Shown piece by piece: positions 34,865-45,892 of a stretch of DNA of 64,000 bases. Position numbers and translations under genes: made by a program. The notes under the pieces are model-generated. The model ran no database searches. It was not told the DNA's origin and saw only the letters and a list, made by a program, of their open reading frames with translations. The stretch's first letter is position 1; each line of letters begins with the position of its first letter. This DNA comes from Flavobacterium sp. HJ-32-4 (GTDB taxonomy: Bacteria > Bacteroidota > Bacteroidia > Flavobacteriales > Flavobacteriaceae), in the NCBI RefSeq assembly GCF_022532105.1, contig NZ_CP092832.1, forward strand, positions 3,129,001 through 3,193,000, read 5' to 3'.

Positions 34865-35659
34865 ATGGCCGTTTACGACATCCACTACCCCACCGCACCC
34901 GAGGTGCCTATCGTCATCAGTTCGCCCCACTCGGGCGTGGCCTTTCCCGACGACATCCGCCGGAGGCTCTATCCTGAAATGGCGGCACGACCCGACGACG
35001 CCGATTGGTTTATTGACCGACTCTACGACTTTGCCCCCTCAATGGGCATTACGTTCATTACCGCGCATTACTGTCGGTGGGTCATTGACCTCAACCGCGA
35101 CCCTAAAAGCGTCCCGCTTTACAATGACGGCCGTGTGATTACGGGCTTGGTGCCCCTCACCGATTTCAACGGACGCCGCCTCTATGAGGGAACGGAACCC
35201 GACCAGGCCGAGATCGAACGCCGTGTATCGGAATTTTACGCACCTTACCACCAGAAAGTGGGTGAGTTACTGGAGGATTTGAAAGCGCGACACGGGAAGG
35301 TACTCTTGTTCGACGCGCATTCCATTCGGAAAGTAGTGCCCGGAATACAGGAGGTGCCCTTTCCCGACCTGATACTGGGCGACAACGATAGGACATCGGC
35401 GGGGTCATCCGTCATCGCTGCGGCCTACGATGCGCTGCAACGCAGCGGATACGAACTCGAACACAACACCCCTTTTAAAGGTGGATATATCACGCGTTTC
35501 TTTGGCCAACCTGACTACGGTGTGCATGCGCTTCAACTGGAAATGGCCAAAACCAATTATATGGATGACACCGAAATGGAATGGCATCCGGAACGCGCGG
35601 CCCGGATTCGGCAATTGTTGGTACGCGTATTTGAATCTTTGATAACAGAACTCGCATGA
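34865..35659 (+). CDS. hutG: N-formylglutamate amidohydrolase (HutG-type)
   Basis: A 264-residue cytosolic hydrolase predicted to turn N-formyl-L-glutamate into glutamate and formate, the last step of one branch of histidine breakdown. Family motifs are VISSPHSGVAFP (about 16-27), RPDDADWFIDRLYD, VIDLNRDP (75-82), LFDAHSIRKV (about 146-155), and FKGGYITRFFG. Its stop overlaps the next start by four bases (ATGA), pairing it with HutF. HutH, HutU and other pathway genes are not in the window. Confidence 0.92.
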   Translation: MAVYDIHYPTAPEVPIVISSPHSGVAFPDDIRRRLYPEMAARPDDADWFIDRLYDFAPSMGITFITAHYCRWVIDLNRDPKSVPLYNDGRVITGLVPLTDFNGRRLYEGTEPDQAEIERRVSEFYAPYHQKVGELLEDLKARHGKVLLFDAHSIRKVVPGIQEVPFPDLILGDNDRTSAGSSVIAAAYDALQRSGYELEHNTPFKGGYITRFFGQPDYGVHALQLEMAKTNYMDDTEMEWHPERAARIRQLLVRVFESLITELA

Positions 35660-37020
35660 CGACCTATCGGTTCAAGGGACTTCTCACAGAAAACGGATGG
35701 CTTGACGACGCCTGCGTGCGCCTTGACGAAAAAGGCATCATCCAATCGATCACAACCGGGGGCGATGGCGATTCCATTGCAGGATGTGCCCTTCCGGGTT
35801 TCCAAAACGCGCATTCCCACGCCTTCCAATATGCCATGGCCGGATTGGCCGAATTACACGAAGGCGACGGTATACCCGACGATTTCTGGAGTTGGCGGAC
35901 GGCGATGTACAACCTGGCCCTAACACTCGATCCTGACCAAATGGAGGCTGTGGCGACTATGTTGTACGCTGAAATGGCACGACATGGCTATACCGCGGTG
36001 GCTGAGTTCCATTATGTACACCACGATCGCGAGGGCCGTCGTTACGACAACCTGGCTGAAATGGGCAGTCGATTGATTGCAGCCGCACAAAAAGCAGGCA
36101 TCCGTATTACCCTTGTGCCGATGTTTTACCAACAGGGTGGCTTTGGGATGGCACCCCTGGAAAAACAGAAACGGTTCATCTCCACCACCTCCGACGATTA
36201 TGGAAGACTGTTGGAAGCGACGGCAGCAGCGTGTCGTCATTATGAGGGCGCGCGATATGGAACCGGCATCCACTCGCTTCGGGCGGTGAAACCGGAGGAC
36301 ATCGTGGCAGTGACCCGTGGGATGGATGCTTCGCGACCGTTCCACATTCACGTATCGGAGCAATTAAAGGAAATAGAAGATAGTATCGTATTCCTCGGAA
36401 AACGGCCCGTACAATGGTTGCTCGACCATTGTGCAGTCAACGAGCAGTTCCACCTCGTTCACGCCACCCATTTGGATGATGCGGAAGTCAATGGTATCGC
36501 GAAAAGTGGTGCCCATGTGGTCATTTGTCCGTCAACGGAAGGCAATCTCGGCGATGGCCTGTTCCGTTATGCCGACTTCGCCGCAGCAGGTGGGCGCTGG
36601 AGTATTGGTACTGACAGTCACGTTGGACTCAACCCGTTTGAGGAACTACGGCTACTCGATTACGGTCAGCGGCTTTCGACGCATAAGCGGACGACCTATT
36701 TTCGTCCGGGAAAAGGCGACAGTGGTTTCAACGCACTCCGCATGGCGTGGGAATCAGGCCGACGCGCCATGGGAGAGCCATCCGAACACTTTTTCGCCGT
36801 GGGATCACCATTCGATGCCGTCGTGATGAAAGCCAATACCCCACTTATCGCAACAGCAAGTGTACAGAACCGATGCAACACCTTCGTGTATACGTCGGAC
36901 GCCTCTGACATAATGGGAACAATAGTCTCCGGAAAATGGATTACCCGTGATGGGCAGCACCCCGACGGGGGCATACAGGAACGATTCGTGTCGACGCTTC
37001 GCGAGTTACGATTACGGTAA
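35656..37020 (+). CDS. hutF: Formimidoylglutamate deiminase
   Basis: A 454-residue amidohydrolase-superfamily enzyme that converts N-formimino-L-glutamate to N-formylglutamate plus ammonia, feeding HutG. The metal site is seen as NAHSHAFQ (His53, His55), HIHVSEQ, a histidine in HATHLD, and GTDSHVGLNP (the Asp). LGDGLFRYADF and the length of about 450 fit HutF rather than guanine deaminase or chlorohydrolases. It overlaps hutG by four bases, and a strong hairpin follows. The HutF/HutG route makes formate rather than formamide (HutE-type) or a formimino-THF intermediate. Confidence 0.94.
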   Translation: MTTYRFKGLLTENGWLDDACVRLDEKGIIQSITTGGDGDSIAGCALPGFQNAHSHAFQYAMAGLAELHEGDGIPDDFWSWRTAMYNLALTLDPDQMEAVATMLYAEMARHGYTAVAEFHYVHHDREGRRYDNLAEMGSRLIAAAQKAGIRITLVPMFYQQGGFGMAPLEKQKRFISTTSDDYGRLLEATAAACRHYEGARYGTGIHSLRAVKPEDIVAVTRGMDASRPFHIHVSEQLKEIEDSIVFLGKRPVQWLLDHCAVNEQFHLVHATHLDDAEVNGIAKSGAHVVICPSTEGNLGDGLFRYADFAAAGGRWSIGTDSHVGLNPFEELRLLDYGQRLSTHKRTTYFRPGKGDSGFNALRMAWESGRRAMGEPSEHFFAVGSPFDAVVMKANTPLIATASVQNRCNTFVYTSDASDIMGTIVSGKWITRDGQHPDGGIQERFVSTLRELRLR

Positions 37021-37026
37021 AAATAG

Positions 37027-37053
37027 AAGGCGCCCCGAGAGGCGCCTTTTTTT
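37027..37053 (+). terminator. Terminator after hutF
   Basis: AAGGCGCC (37027-37034) pairs with GGCGCCTT (37041-37048) around a six-base loop, followed by T. On the minus strand it lies just past the stop of the membrane protein gene, but the T-tract is on the plus side. Confidence 0.95.
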
Positions 37054-38161
37054 ATTTCATGGCCGTAGTCCTGTCGGCGGTCAGCACCGAAATCTGAATA
37101 GACGAGAGATCGGCCAATGCCTCGGTTAACTGCCGTTGGGGCGTATCAAAAAGGGTGTAATCAAGTGAAATCTGGCAACAGGCGGAAGCAGTGGCATTGT
37201 ACTTTTCGACTGCTTTACGCACTGCATCTACCTGCGCAGTGTGCGAATGGATGTAGTCACCCACGGAGCCGTCCTGCAACACAAATCCAGACTTTTCAAA
37301 ATCGGGCGGAATGGTAGGCATACCTGTTTGTTCCGCGATGAACTGCGCTTTCAGGGCCTGGCACTTTTGGAATACGACTTCAGCCGGACCGTCAAGCCAG
37401 GTGGCCGCCCGTAACCGCGATACCAACTGCTCTTCCCTTACGAACGCGTGGGTTTTGGCTACAAAGAGTTCCTGCGAGGCGGTGGGTGTACGAATCAACA
37501 TCAGCAGTAATCCGGCACCGGACACTATCAACATAGACGTTACTATCGTGTTCAGTTTGCGTTCGGCCCGTCGGATTCCGGCATAAAAGTAAAGCGGCAG
37601 GAAAACCAATAGCAGAACGGCCAGTGATCCTATCACCATAGCATTGGCGCCCGGCCAGTGTTGCATCTTAAACAAAATACCTAACGTCACCAGGATCGAA
37701 CAGAACATGCCAACCAACAATACAATTTTGTCGGCGGTAGCGGCTTTCTCCTTTACTTTCAACACAAAAAGGAGGGGTAAGAAAAGGAAACTTAGCAGCA
37801 CGACCCCCAGTGTGAGGAAAATCGCGGCGCCGGGCAGGTGCAGGAACTTCAATACGGTTCCGGCAATAAGGAAAGACACCGACGCGGTGCCGCTTCCCAA
37901 CATTATTTTTTTCATGACGTAATAATTCTTAAAAGTTAGCAATCGGATGGTCTCTTCCTCGATCTCACCCAACTCCTTTTCGTAAAAAGAGGCGATGGTA
38001 CGTCGATAGAAGCCTTCGAAGTCATCCTTCCCATCGAAGGTATCCTCGATGATACAACAAACATGGTCCAATAGGTCGTGCTGCAGGCTGACCCGCTCGA
38101 TGCCACGTGCACGTATGTCATCGGCTATGAACGCTATCTGATGTTCGCTGAGGGTATACAT
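37052..38161 (-). CDS. Membrane protein partnered with a PadR regulator
   Basis: A 369-residue protein. A cytosolic N-terminal part (about 1-80) has DLLDHVCCIIED, a pattern seen in DUF1700-like proteins encoded next to PadR regulators. It is followed by about six or seven membrane segments (about 85-235) and a hydrophilic C-terminal domain (about 240-369). KFLHLPGA and KMQHWPGA in the membrane region repeat a motif found in several Bacteroidota membrane proteins, including GldL. Its ATG shares a base with the padR stop (TGATG), so translation is coupled. The function is unknown; membrane or envelope stress sensing is a guess. Confidence 0.8.
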   Translation of the reverse strand: MYTLSEHQIAFIADDIRARGIERVSLQHDLLDHVCCIIEDTFDGKDDFEGFYRRTIASFYEKELGEIEEETIRLLTFKNYYVMKKIMLGSGTASVSFLIAGTVLKFLHLPGAAIFLTLGVVLLSFLFLPLLFVLKVKEKAATADKIVLLVGMFCSILVTLGILFKMQHWPGANAMVIGSLAVLLLVFLPLYFYAGIRRAERKLNTIVTSMLIVSGAGLLLMLIRTPTASQELFVAKTHAFVREEQLVSRLRAATWLDGPAEVVFQKCQALKAQFIAEQTGMPTIPPDFEKSGFVLQDGSVGDYIHSHTAQVDAVRKAVEKYNATASACCQISLDYTLFDTPQRQLTEALADLSSIQISVLTADRTTAMK

Positions 38162-38499
38162 CAGGCCGTTTGGGGCTTTATGTCAAGTAAAAACTGCATG
38201 GTCTCGAAGAACTCGGTCAACTCGGATACCTTTTCGGAAATACGGGATGAACCCTTCGGACTGAGGGAATAGTATTTGCGGACGCGTTTTCCGATAAACT
38301 CCGTCTCCACCGTCACCAACCCGTCGGCTTCCAGTGCATGCAGCGTCGGATACAATGCCCCTTCCGTTATGTGGATGCGGTCACCGCTGAGTTCCTTCAC
38401 GCGTTGGGTGATTTCGTATCCATACATCCGCCCTTTCACCTCCAACTGCTTTAGCACGATGGTCTTGAGCGTTCCTTTAATCAATTCTGATGAAAACAT
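38161..38499 (-). CDS. PadR-family transcriptional regulator
   Basis: A 112-residue winged-helix protein. The core runs from LKTIVLKQLEVKGRMYGYEI through ITEGALYPTLHALEADGLV (recognition helix), a wing with KRVRKYYSL, and a short C-terminal helix for dimerisation. PadR proteins repress their own operon and release DNA on binding a small molecule. An 8-bp inverted repeat overlapping the -7 box (38524-38549) fits autoregulation. It is first in a two-gene operon with the membrane protein. Confidence 0.93.
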   Translation of the reverse strand: MFSSELIKGTLKTIVLKQLEVKGRMYGYEITQRVKELSGDRIHITEGALYPTLHALEADGLVTVETEFIGKRVRKYYSLSPKGSSRISEKVSELTEFFETMQFLLDIKPQTA

Positions 38500-38523
38500 A
38501 CTAGTCGATTTATATACCTAACA

Positions 38524-38549
38524 CAAATATACATAAGTTTATTATGTAT
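38524..38549 (-). promoter_or_regulatory. PadR operon promoter with an overlapping operator-like palindrome
   Basis: On the minus strand TATATTTG (38531-38524) is a perfect -7 box. ATACATAA, a five-base spacer and TTATGTAT (38529-38549) form a perfect inverted repeat overlapping its upstream edge. It contains ACAT and ATGT, the half-site words of known PadR operators, though in the reverse order to the textbook ATGT-N8-ACAT. Confidence 0.6.
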
Positions 38550-38560
38550 TTAAAAAGAAA

Positions 38561-38590
38561 AATAAAAAAACCCGGGAAGCTCCCGGGTTT
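38561..38590 (-). terminator. Terminator of secDF
   Basis: AAACCCGGGA (38568-38577) and TCCCGGGTTT (38581-38590) form a perfect 10-bp stem with a three-base loop. On the minus strand a T-rich tract follows. It lies 18 bases past the secDF stop. Confidence 0.95.
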
Positions 38591-38608
38591 GGTATAAGAA
38601 AAAATACC

Positions 38609-41557
38609 TTATTCTTTGTTGTGCTCTTCTTCGATACGCTTGTGCTCTGAATCCGGAATGGTGTCGCAAAGCACTGGTGTTGCGATGAAAAGAGACGAGT
38701 ACGTACCTACGACGATACCAATCAACATCGCGAAGATAAAGCCACGGATGGATTCACCGCCGAAGATAAACATAATCACCAACACGAAAATCATACTCAA
38801 CGAGGTGTTAAGCGTACGTGACATGGTGGAGTTGATCGACTGGTTTACGATATGGTTGAAAGAACCTTTTGTTTTACCTCCAAGGTATTCGCGCACCCTG
38901 TCAAATACGATCACCGTATCGTTCATCGAGTAACCGATTACCGTAAGGATGGCCGCAATAAAGTGCTGGTCGATTTCCATACCGAATGGCATATACTTCC
39001 ACAGGAGCGAATAAAGACCCAATACGAAGATTACGTCGTGGGCTACGGCTGCAATCGCACCAAGGCTGTACTGCCACTTACGGAAACTCACGAAGAGGTA
39101 GATGAACACGATGGCCATTGCACCAATAACGGCCCAGAATGCATTCGTCTTGATATCTTTTGCACGATCTGCGGTTACCTTATAGGAGTCAAGGATACCG
39201 GCTGTTTTACCGTCGTAAATGTTCACGAAGTTCTCATACCCCATATCTTTCACGAAGTGCTTTTTCACCGCGTCATACAACATATGGGTGATTTTCTCGT
39301 CAAGTTTCAGGGTATTACCCGTTTGGTCCATACCGTATTTGGTCACGACTTTGATCTGGTTGTCGGAACCGAATTTTTTCACCTCGGCACTTCCGAAGAC
39401 TGCAATCAGCTCATCGCGGACTTCATCCGGACTTACATTCTGGTCAAAACGAACCTGATACGTACGTCCACCCACGAATTCCACGCTTTGGTTGAGTCCG
39501 TGTGTCATCAACGATACGATACAAACGATGGTAACAACTGCTGAGAAAGCATACGTCCACTTCTTGATACGTAGGAAGTCAAAGTTGAACTTCGTAAACC
39601 AGTTCTTCGACATATTCGTTACGAACGTCAGCTTACGGCCTCGGGCAGCATCGCGGTCCAGGAAGATACGGGAGATGAAGATAGAGGTATAAAGCGATGT
39701 CACGATACCGATAAGGAGTGTGATCGCGAATCCTTTGATAGGTCCTGTACCAAACGTAACGAGTACGATACCTGTCAGGATGTGGGTTACGTTCGCGTCG
39801 ATGATCGAACGCATCGCACCTTTCCAACCGAACGACGTCTTGATGGCGTCCTCCAGCGATTTACCGGAACGAAGTTCTTCCTTCGCCCGTTCATAGATGA
39901 TGATGTTGGCGTCAACCGCAGTACCCATTGTCAATACGATACCCGCGATACCTGGAAGGGTCAATACGAAACCGAAGTTTACCATCACACCAAACAGGAA
40001 CAAGAGGTTCACGGCAAGCGCGATGTTCGCGTAAAGACCTGCACGACCGTAGTAGACGATCATCCAGAGTGATACGAGAAGAAGACCTATGATAGACGAA
40101 GTGATACCGTTGTCGATTGCTTCCTGACCCAATGAAGGTCCTACCACCTGTGACTGTACAATCTCAGCGGATGCAGGAAGTTTACCCGCACGCAGCACGT
40201 TCGCAAGGTCTTTTGTCTCTGTTACGCTGAACTTTCCAGTGATGATCGAGCTTCCACCCGAGATAGCACCTGTAGTAACACCTGGTGCAGAATATACGAC
40301 GTTGTCGAGCACGATAGCGATGAAGCCTTGTGTACGGTGTGCCTCTCCTGTCATCTGTTCCCAAACGCGGGCACCGGTCGTATTCATCTGCATGGATACC
40401 GAAGGACGGCCCATTTGGTCGAAATCGTCACGGGCTTCGATGATAACACCACCGCTCAGTGGCGCTTCATCAACCTTGTTACCGCGAAGCGCGTACAAAT
40501 CGGCTGATTCACCTGTTTCTTTTTTGGTTTTCTCATCAATGATAGGCTCGCTTTTACCCCATACAAACTTGGCATAGCGCAGGTTACCTGGCAACGCGGC
40601 ACGTACTTCAGGGCTGCGGAGATATCCTCCGACAGTCGCCGTATCATTGATGTTGAATTTTGCTACGATCGGTCCGCCACCGCCGCCGATTACTTTACCC
40701 AGAATCGGTTCTTTTTTCAGGTCTTTCTTCGCCTTTTCGTCATCGCTCGCCAATTTGGCTGCGAGTGAATCAGCAGGCTTATCAGCGCCACCTTTCAGTT
40801 TCGCCTTTACGATGTCGTTGGCTTTGATAAGGAACGGATAAACGTCATTAGCGGTATAGGTCATCCAGAACTCCAATTGTGCCGTTTGGCTGAGGAGTGC
40901 GTTGATACGGTTTACGTCTTTTGCACCTGGAAGTTCCACGAGAATACGACCGGAATTCCCCAGACGCTGGATGTTCGGTTGCACGACACCGAACTTGTCG
41001 ATACGTTTGTTCAGTACCTCAAAGGCACTGTTTACCGATTCGTCTACCTTCTCACGAAGCACTTTCTGCACTTCCGCATCGCTCATTGACGTATTGACCT
41101 TCTCAAGGTTACGGTTGGCGAAGAGATCCGGCGAACTCAATCTTGTCCCTCCGTTGTTAGCCTCAAATGCACGGAAAAACGCATCGAGGTAACTTTCGTT
41201 TCCTTGTTTGTCTTTCTCTGCAGTTTCAAGAGCCTTGAGGAAGGATGGGTTTTTCGAGTTGTTCGAAAGCCCCAGAAGGATGTCCTTTACCGAAATCTCG
41301 AGGATGACGTTGATACCGCCCTCGAGGTCAAGTCCTTTGTTGATCTTGCGCTTCGCAACATCTTCATAGGTGTAATTCAGGAAAACCTCTTCTTTTTTCT
41401 TCTTGTTCAGGAATTCAATCTCCTTAGCACTGTCTCCTTTGGCAAATTCTTTGGCCTCCTGCTCGACACCGTCGGCGATGAACGTGAACGACAACTGGTA
41501 AATACTCACCAGTCCGAACAAAATGGCAAAAAATTTAATGAGTCCCTTGTTCTGCAT
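38609..41557 (-). CDS. secDF: Fused protein translocase subunit SecDF
   Basis: A 982-residue fusion of SecD and SecF, the proton-driven membrane proteins that help pull secreted proteins across the Sec channel. The SecD half has the first membrane segment (about 8-28), a long periplasmic P1 region with LGLDLEGGINVILEI-type and RIDKFGVVQPNIQRLG motifs, and five clustered segments with MGTAVDANIIIYERAKEE. The SecF half (about 640-982) has VEFVGGRTYQVRF, then GYSMNDTVIVFDRVRE and a final membrane bundle. The single-chain form is usual in Bacteroidota. It has its own terminator; the promoter is unclear, though TGATTTTG inside a GCGCA/TGCGC inverted repeat (41585-41602) is a weak candidate. Confidence 0.97.
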   Translation of the reverse strand: MQNKGLIKFFAILFGLVSIYQLSFTFIADGVEQEAKEFAKGDSAKEIEFLNKKKKEEVFLNYTYEDVAKRKINKGLDLEGGINVILEISVKDILLGLSNNSKNPSFLKALETAEKDKQGNESYLDAFFRAFEANNGGTRLSSPDLFANRNLEKVNTSMSDAEVQKVLREKVDESVNSAFEVLNKRIDKFGVVQPNIQRLGNSGRILVELPGAKDVNRINALLSQTAQLEFWMTYTANDVYPFLIKANDIVKAKLKGGADKPADSLAAKLASDDEKAKKDLKKEPILGKVIGGGGGPIVAKFNINDTATVGGYLRSPEVRAALPGNLRYAKFVWGKSEPIIDEKTKKETGESADLYALRGNKVDEAPLSGGVIIEARDDFDQMGRPSVSMQMNTTGARVWEQMTGEAHRTQGFIAIVLDNVVYSAPGVTTGAISGGSSIITGKFSVTETKDLANVLRAGKLPASAEIVQSQVVGPSLGQEAIDNGITSSIIGLLLVSLWMIVYYGRAGLYANIALAVNLLFLFGVMVNFGFVLTLPGIAGIVLTMGTAVDANIIIYERAKEELRSGKSLEDAIKTSFGWKGAMRSIIDANVTHILTGIVLVTFGTGPIKGFAITLLIGIVTSLYTSIFISRIFLDRDAARGRKLTFVTNMSKNWFTKFNFDFLRIKKWTYAFSAVVTIVCIVSLMTHGLNQSVEFVGGRTYQVRFDQNVSPDEVRDELIAVFGSAEVKKFGSDNQIKVVTKYGMDQTGNTLKLDEKITHMLYDAVKKHFVKDMGYENFVNIYDGKTAGILDSYKVTADRAKDIKTNAFWAVIGAMAIVFIYLFVSFRKWQYSLGAIAAVAHDVIFVLGLYSLLWKYMPFGMEIDQHFIAAILTVIGYSMNDTVIVFDRVREYLGGKTKGSFNHIVNQSINSTMSRTLNTSLSMIFVLVIMFIFGGESIRGFIFAMLIGIVVGTYSSLFIATPVLCDTIPDSEHKRIEEEHNKE

Positions 41558-41642
41558 TATTCGTAATGTTTATTGATTTTCATTGCGCAAAATCAAATGC
41601 GCTTTTTCAATTTGTTTGGTTTCGTAAAAAATTTTCAAAAAA

Positions 41643-41674
41643 CCCGCCAGATTTGTATTTCAGGCGTTTTTTTT
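41643..41674 (-). terminator. Second hairpin downstream of mdh
   Basis: CGCC (41645-41648) pairs with GGCG (41663-41666), with a short inner stem. A-rich and T-rich flanks give T-tracts on both strands. It may back up the stronger hairpin at 41744-41765. Confidence 0.5.
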
Positions 41675-41743
41675 AAAACAGGCAAATATATAATTAACCT
41701 CAGGATTAACCAATTTTATTTTCCGCACACACAAAAAAGACTG

Positions 41744-41765
41744 GCTTTGAAAGCACAGTCTTTTT
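41744..41765 (-). terminator. Terminator of the gyrB-mdh operon
   Basis: AAAAAGACTG pairs with CAGTCTTTTT, and an inner GCTTT/AAAGC pairing extends the stem. On the minus strand a T-tract follows. It lies 20 bases past the mdh stop. Confidence 0.9.
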
Positions 41766-41784
41766 CGGGTGCGTTGGATCTGTT

Positions 41785-42720
41785 TTAGCTCAATACCGCT
41801 TTCAGGTCGCCGTTCATACCACGGACGGCGTCGGCACTTTTCGCGAAGAGCTCTTTTTCTTTATCGTCAAGTTCAATCGCAAGGATTTCCTCGATACCAT
41901 TCTTTCCAATGATACAAGGAACACCGATACAAATGTCTTGTTGTCCGTACTCGCCTTCGAGGAACACAGAACAGGCAATCATTTTCTTCTGATCGTTCAG
42001 GATGCTGTCTACCAGGTACGCCACCGATGCACCTGGTGCATACCAGGCCGAAGTACCCAGTAACTTGGTCAGCGTCGCGCCACCTACCATCGTATCGGCT
42101 GCCACTTTCTCAAGCTCTTCCGCTGAAAGGAACTGCGAAACCGGAATACCGTTATAGGAAGCCAGACGCGTCAACGGAATCATGGTCGTATCACCGTGTC
42201 CGCCGATTACCATTGCCGATACATCGTTTGCCGGCTTGTTAAGGGCTTTTGACAGGTAGTAACGGAAACGCGAACTGTCAAGCGCACCGCCCATACCGAT
42301 AATACGGTTCTTCGGAAGGCCTGTTGCTTTCAGGGTCAGGTACGTCATGGTGTCCATCGGATTGGAAACCACTACGATGATCGCGTTCGGGGAATGCGCA
42401 AGTACGTTCTCGGCCACCGATTTCACGATACCGGCGTTGATGCCAATTAGTTCCTCACGGGTCATACCAGGTTTACGCGGAATTCCGGAGGTTATGACCA
42501 CCACATCGCTGCCTGCCGTTGCGGCATAGTCGTTGGTAACGCCGGTCAATACGGTGTTGAAACCGGTATTGGTGGCGCATTGCATGATGTCCATGGCCTT
42601 GCCTTCCGCAAAGCCTTCTTTAATGTCAAGCAGTACGACTTCGCTCGCGATACCGCGATAGGAAATCACGTCGGCACAGGATGCTCCTACGTTTCCAGCG
42701 CCTACTATGGTAACTTTCAT
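41785..42720 (-). CDS. mdh: Malate dehydrogenase
   Basis: A 311-residue NAD-dependent malate dehydrogenase of the LDH-like type, interconverting malate and oxaloacetate in the TCA cycle. The Rossmann motif GAGNVGASCAD (7-17), Asp32 at the end of strand 2 (NAD preference), substrate-binding Arg82 and Arg88 (PRKPGMTREE), VSNPMD (119-124), and catalytic His175 in IGGHGDTTM are all present. It starts 23 bases after the upstream barrel gene and is the last gene of the gyrB operon. Confidence 0.98.
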   Translation of the reverse strand: MKVTIVGAGNVGASCADVISYRGIASEVVLLDIKEGFAEGKAMDIMQCATNTGFNTVLTGVTNDYAATAGSDVVVITSGIPRKPGMTREELIGINAGIVKSVAENVLAHSPNAIIVVVSNPMDTMTYLTLKATGLPKNRIIGMGGALDSSRFRYYLSKALNKPANDVSAMVIGGHGDTTMIPLTRLASYNGIPVSQFLSAEELEKVAADTMVGGATLTKLLGTSAWYAPGASVAYLVDSILNDQKKMIACSVFLEGEYGQQDICIGVPCIIGKNGIEEILAIELDDKEKELFAKSADAVRGMNGDLKAVLS

Positions 42721-42743
42721 GATAGTATGGATTAAGTTGTTAT

Positions 42744-45714
<2,971 letters not shown>

Positions 45715-45726
45715 TCATTCACCGAA

Positions 45727-45734
45727 CAAATATA
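45727..45734 (-). promoter_or_regulatory. -7 promoter box (gyrB operon)
   Basis: TATATTTG on the minus strand, a perfect TAnnTTTG match 36 bases before the ATG at 45690. No TTG is found at the expected -33 distance. Confidence 0.65.
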
Positions 45735-45835
45735 GCAAAACAGACCCCGAAACCGCCGTAAACGCGCTTATTTAAAGCAAGAAGTTATTAACATTTTTTG
45801 TGGATGCCGGCTGTGTTTTCGGGTGCTCGCGTCGG

Positions 45836-45864
45836 AAAAAGACAAGCGCCGGAAAAACCGGCGC
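45836..45864 (-). terminator. Terminator of asnB
   Basis: GCGCCGG (45846-45852) pairs with CCGGCGC (45858-45864) around five A. On the minus strand TTGTCTTTTT follows. It lies about 30 bases past the asnB stop. Confidence 0.8.
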
Positions 45865-45892
45865 CCGCTTACAAACAAACTATATAACTACA

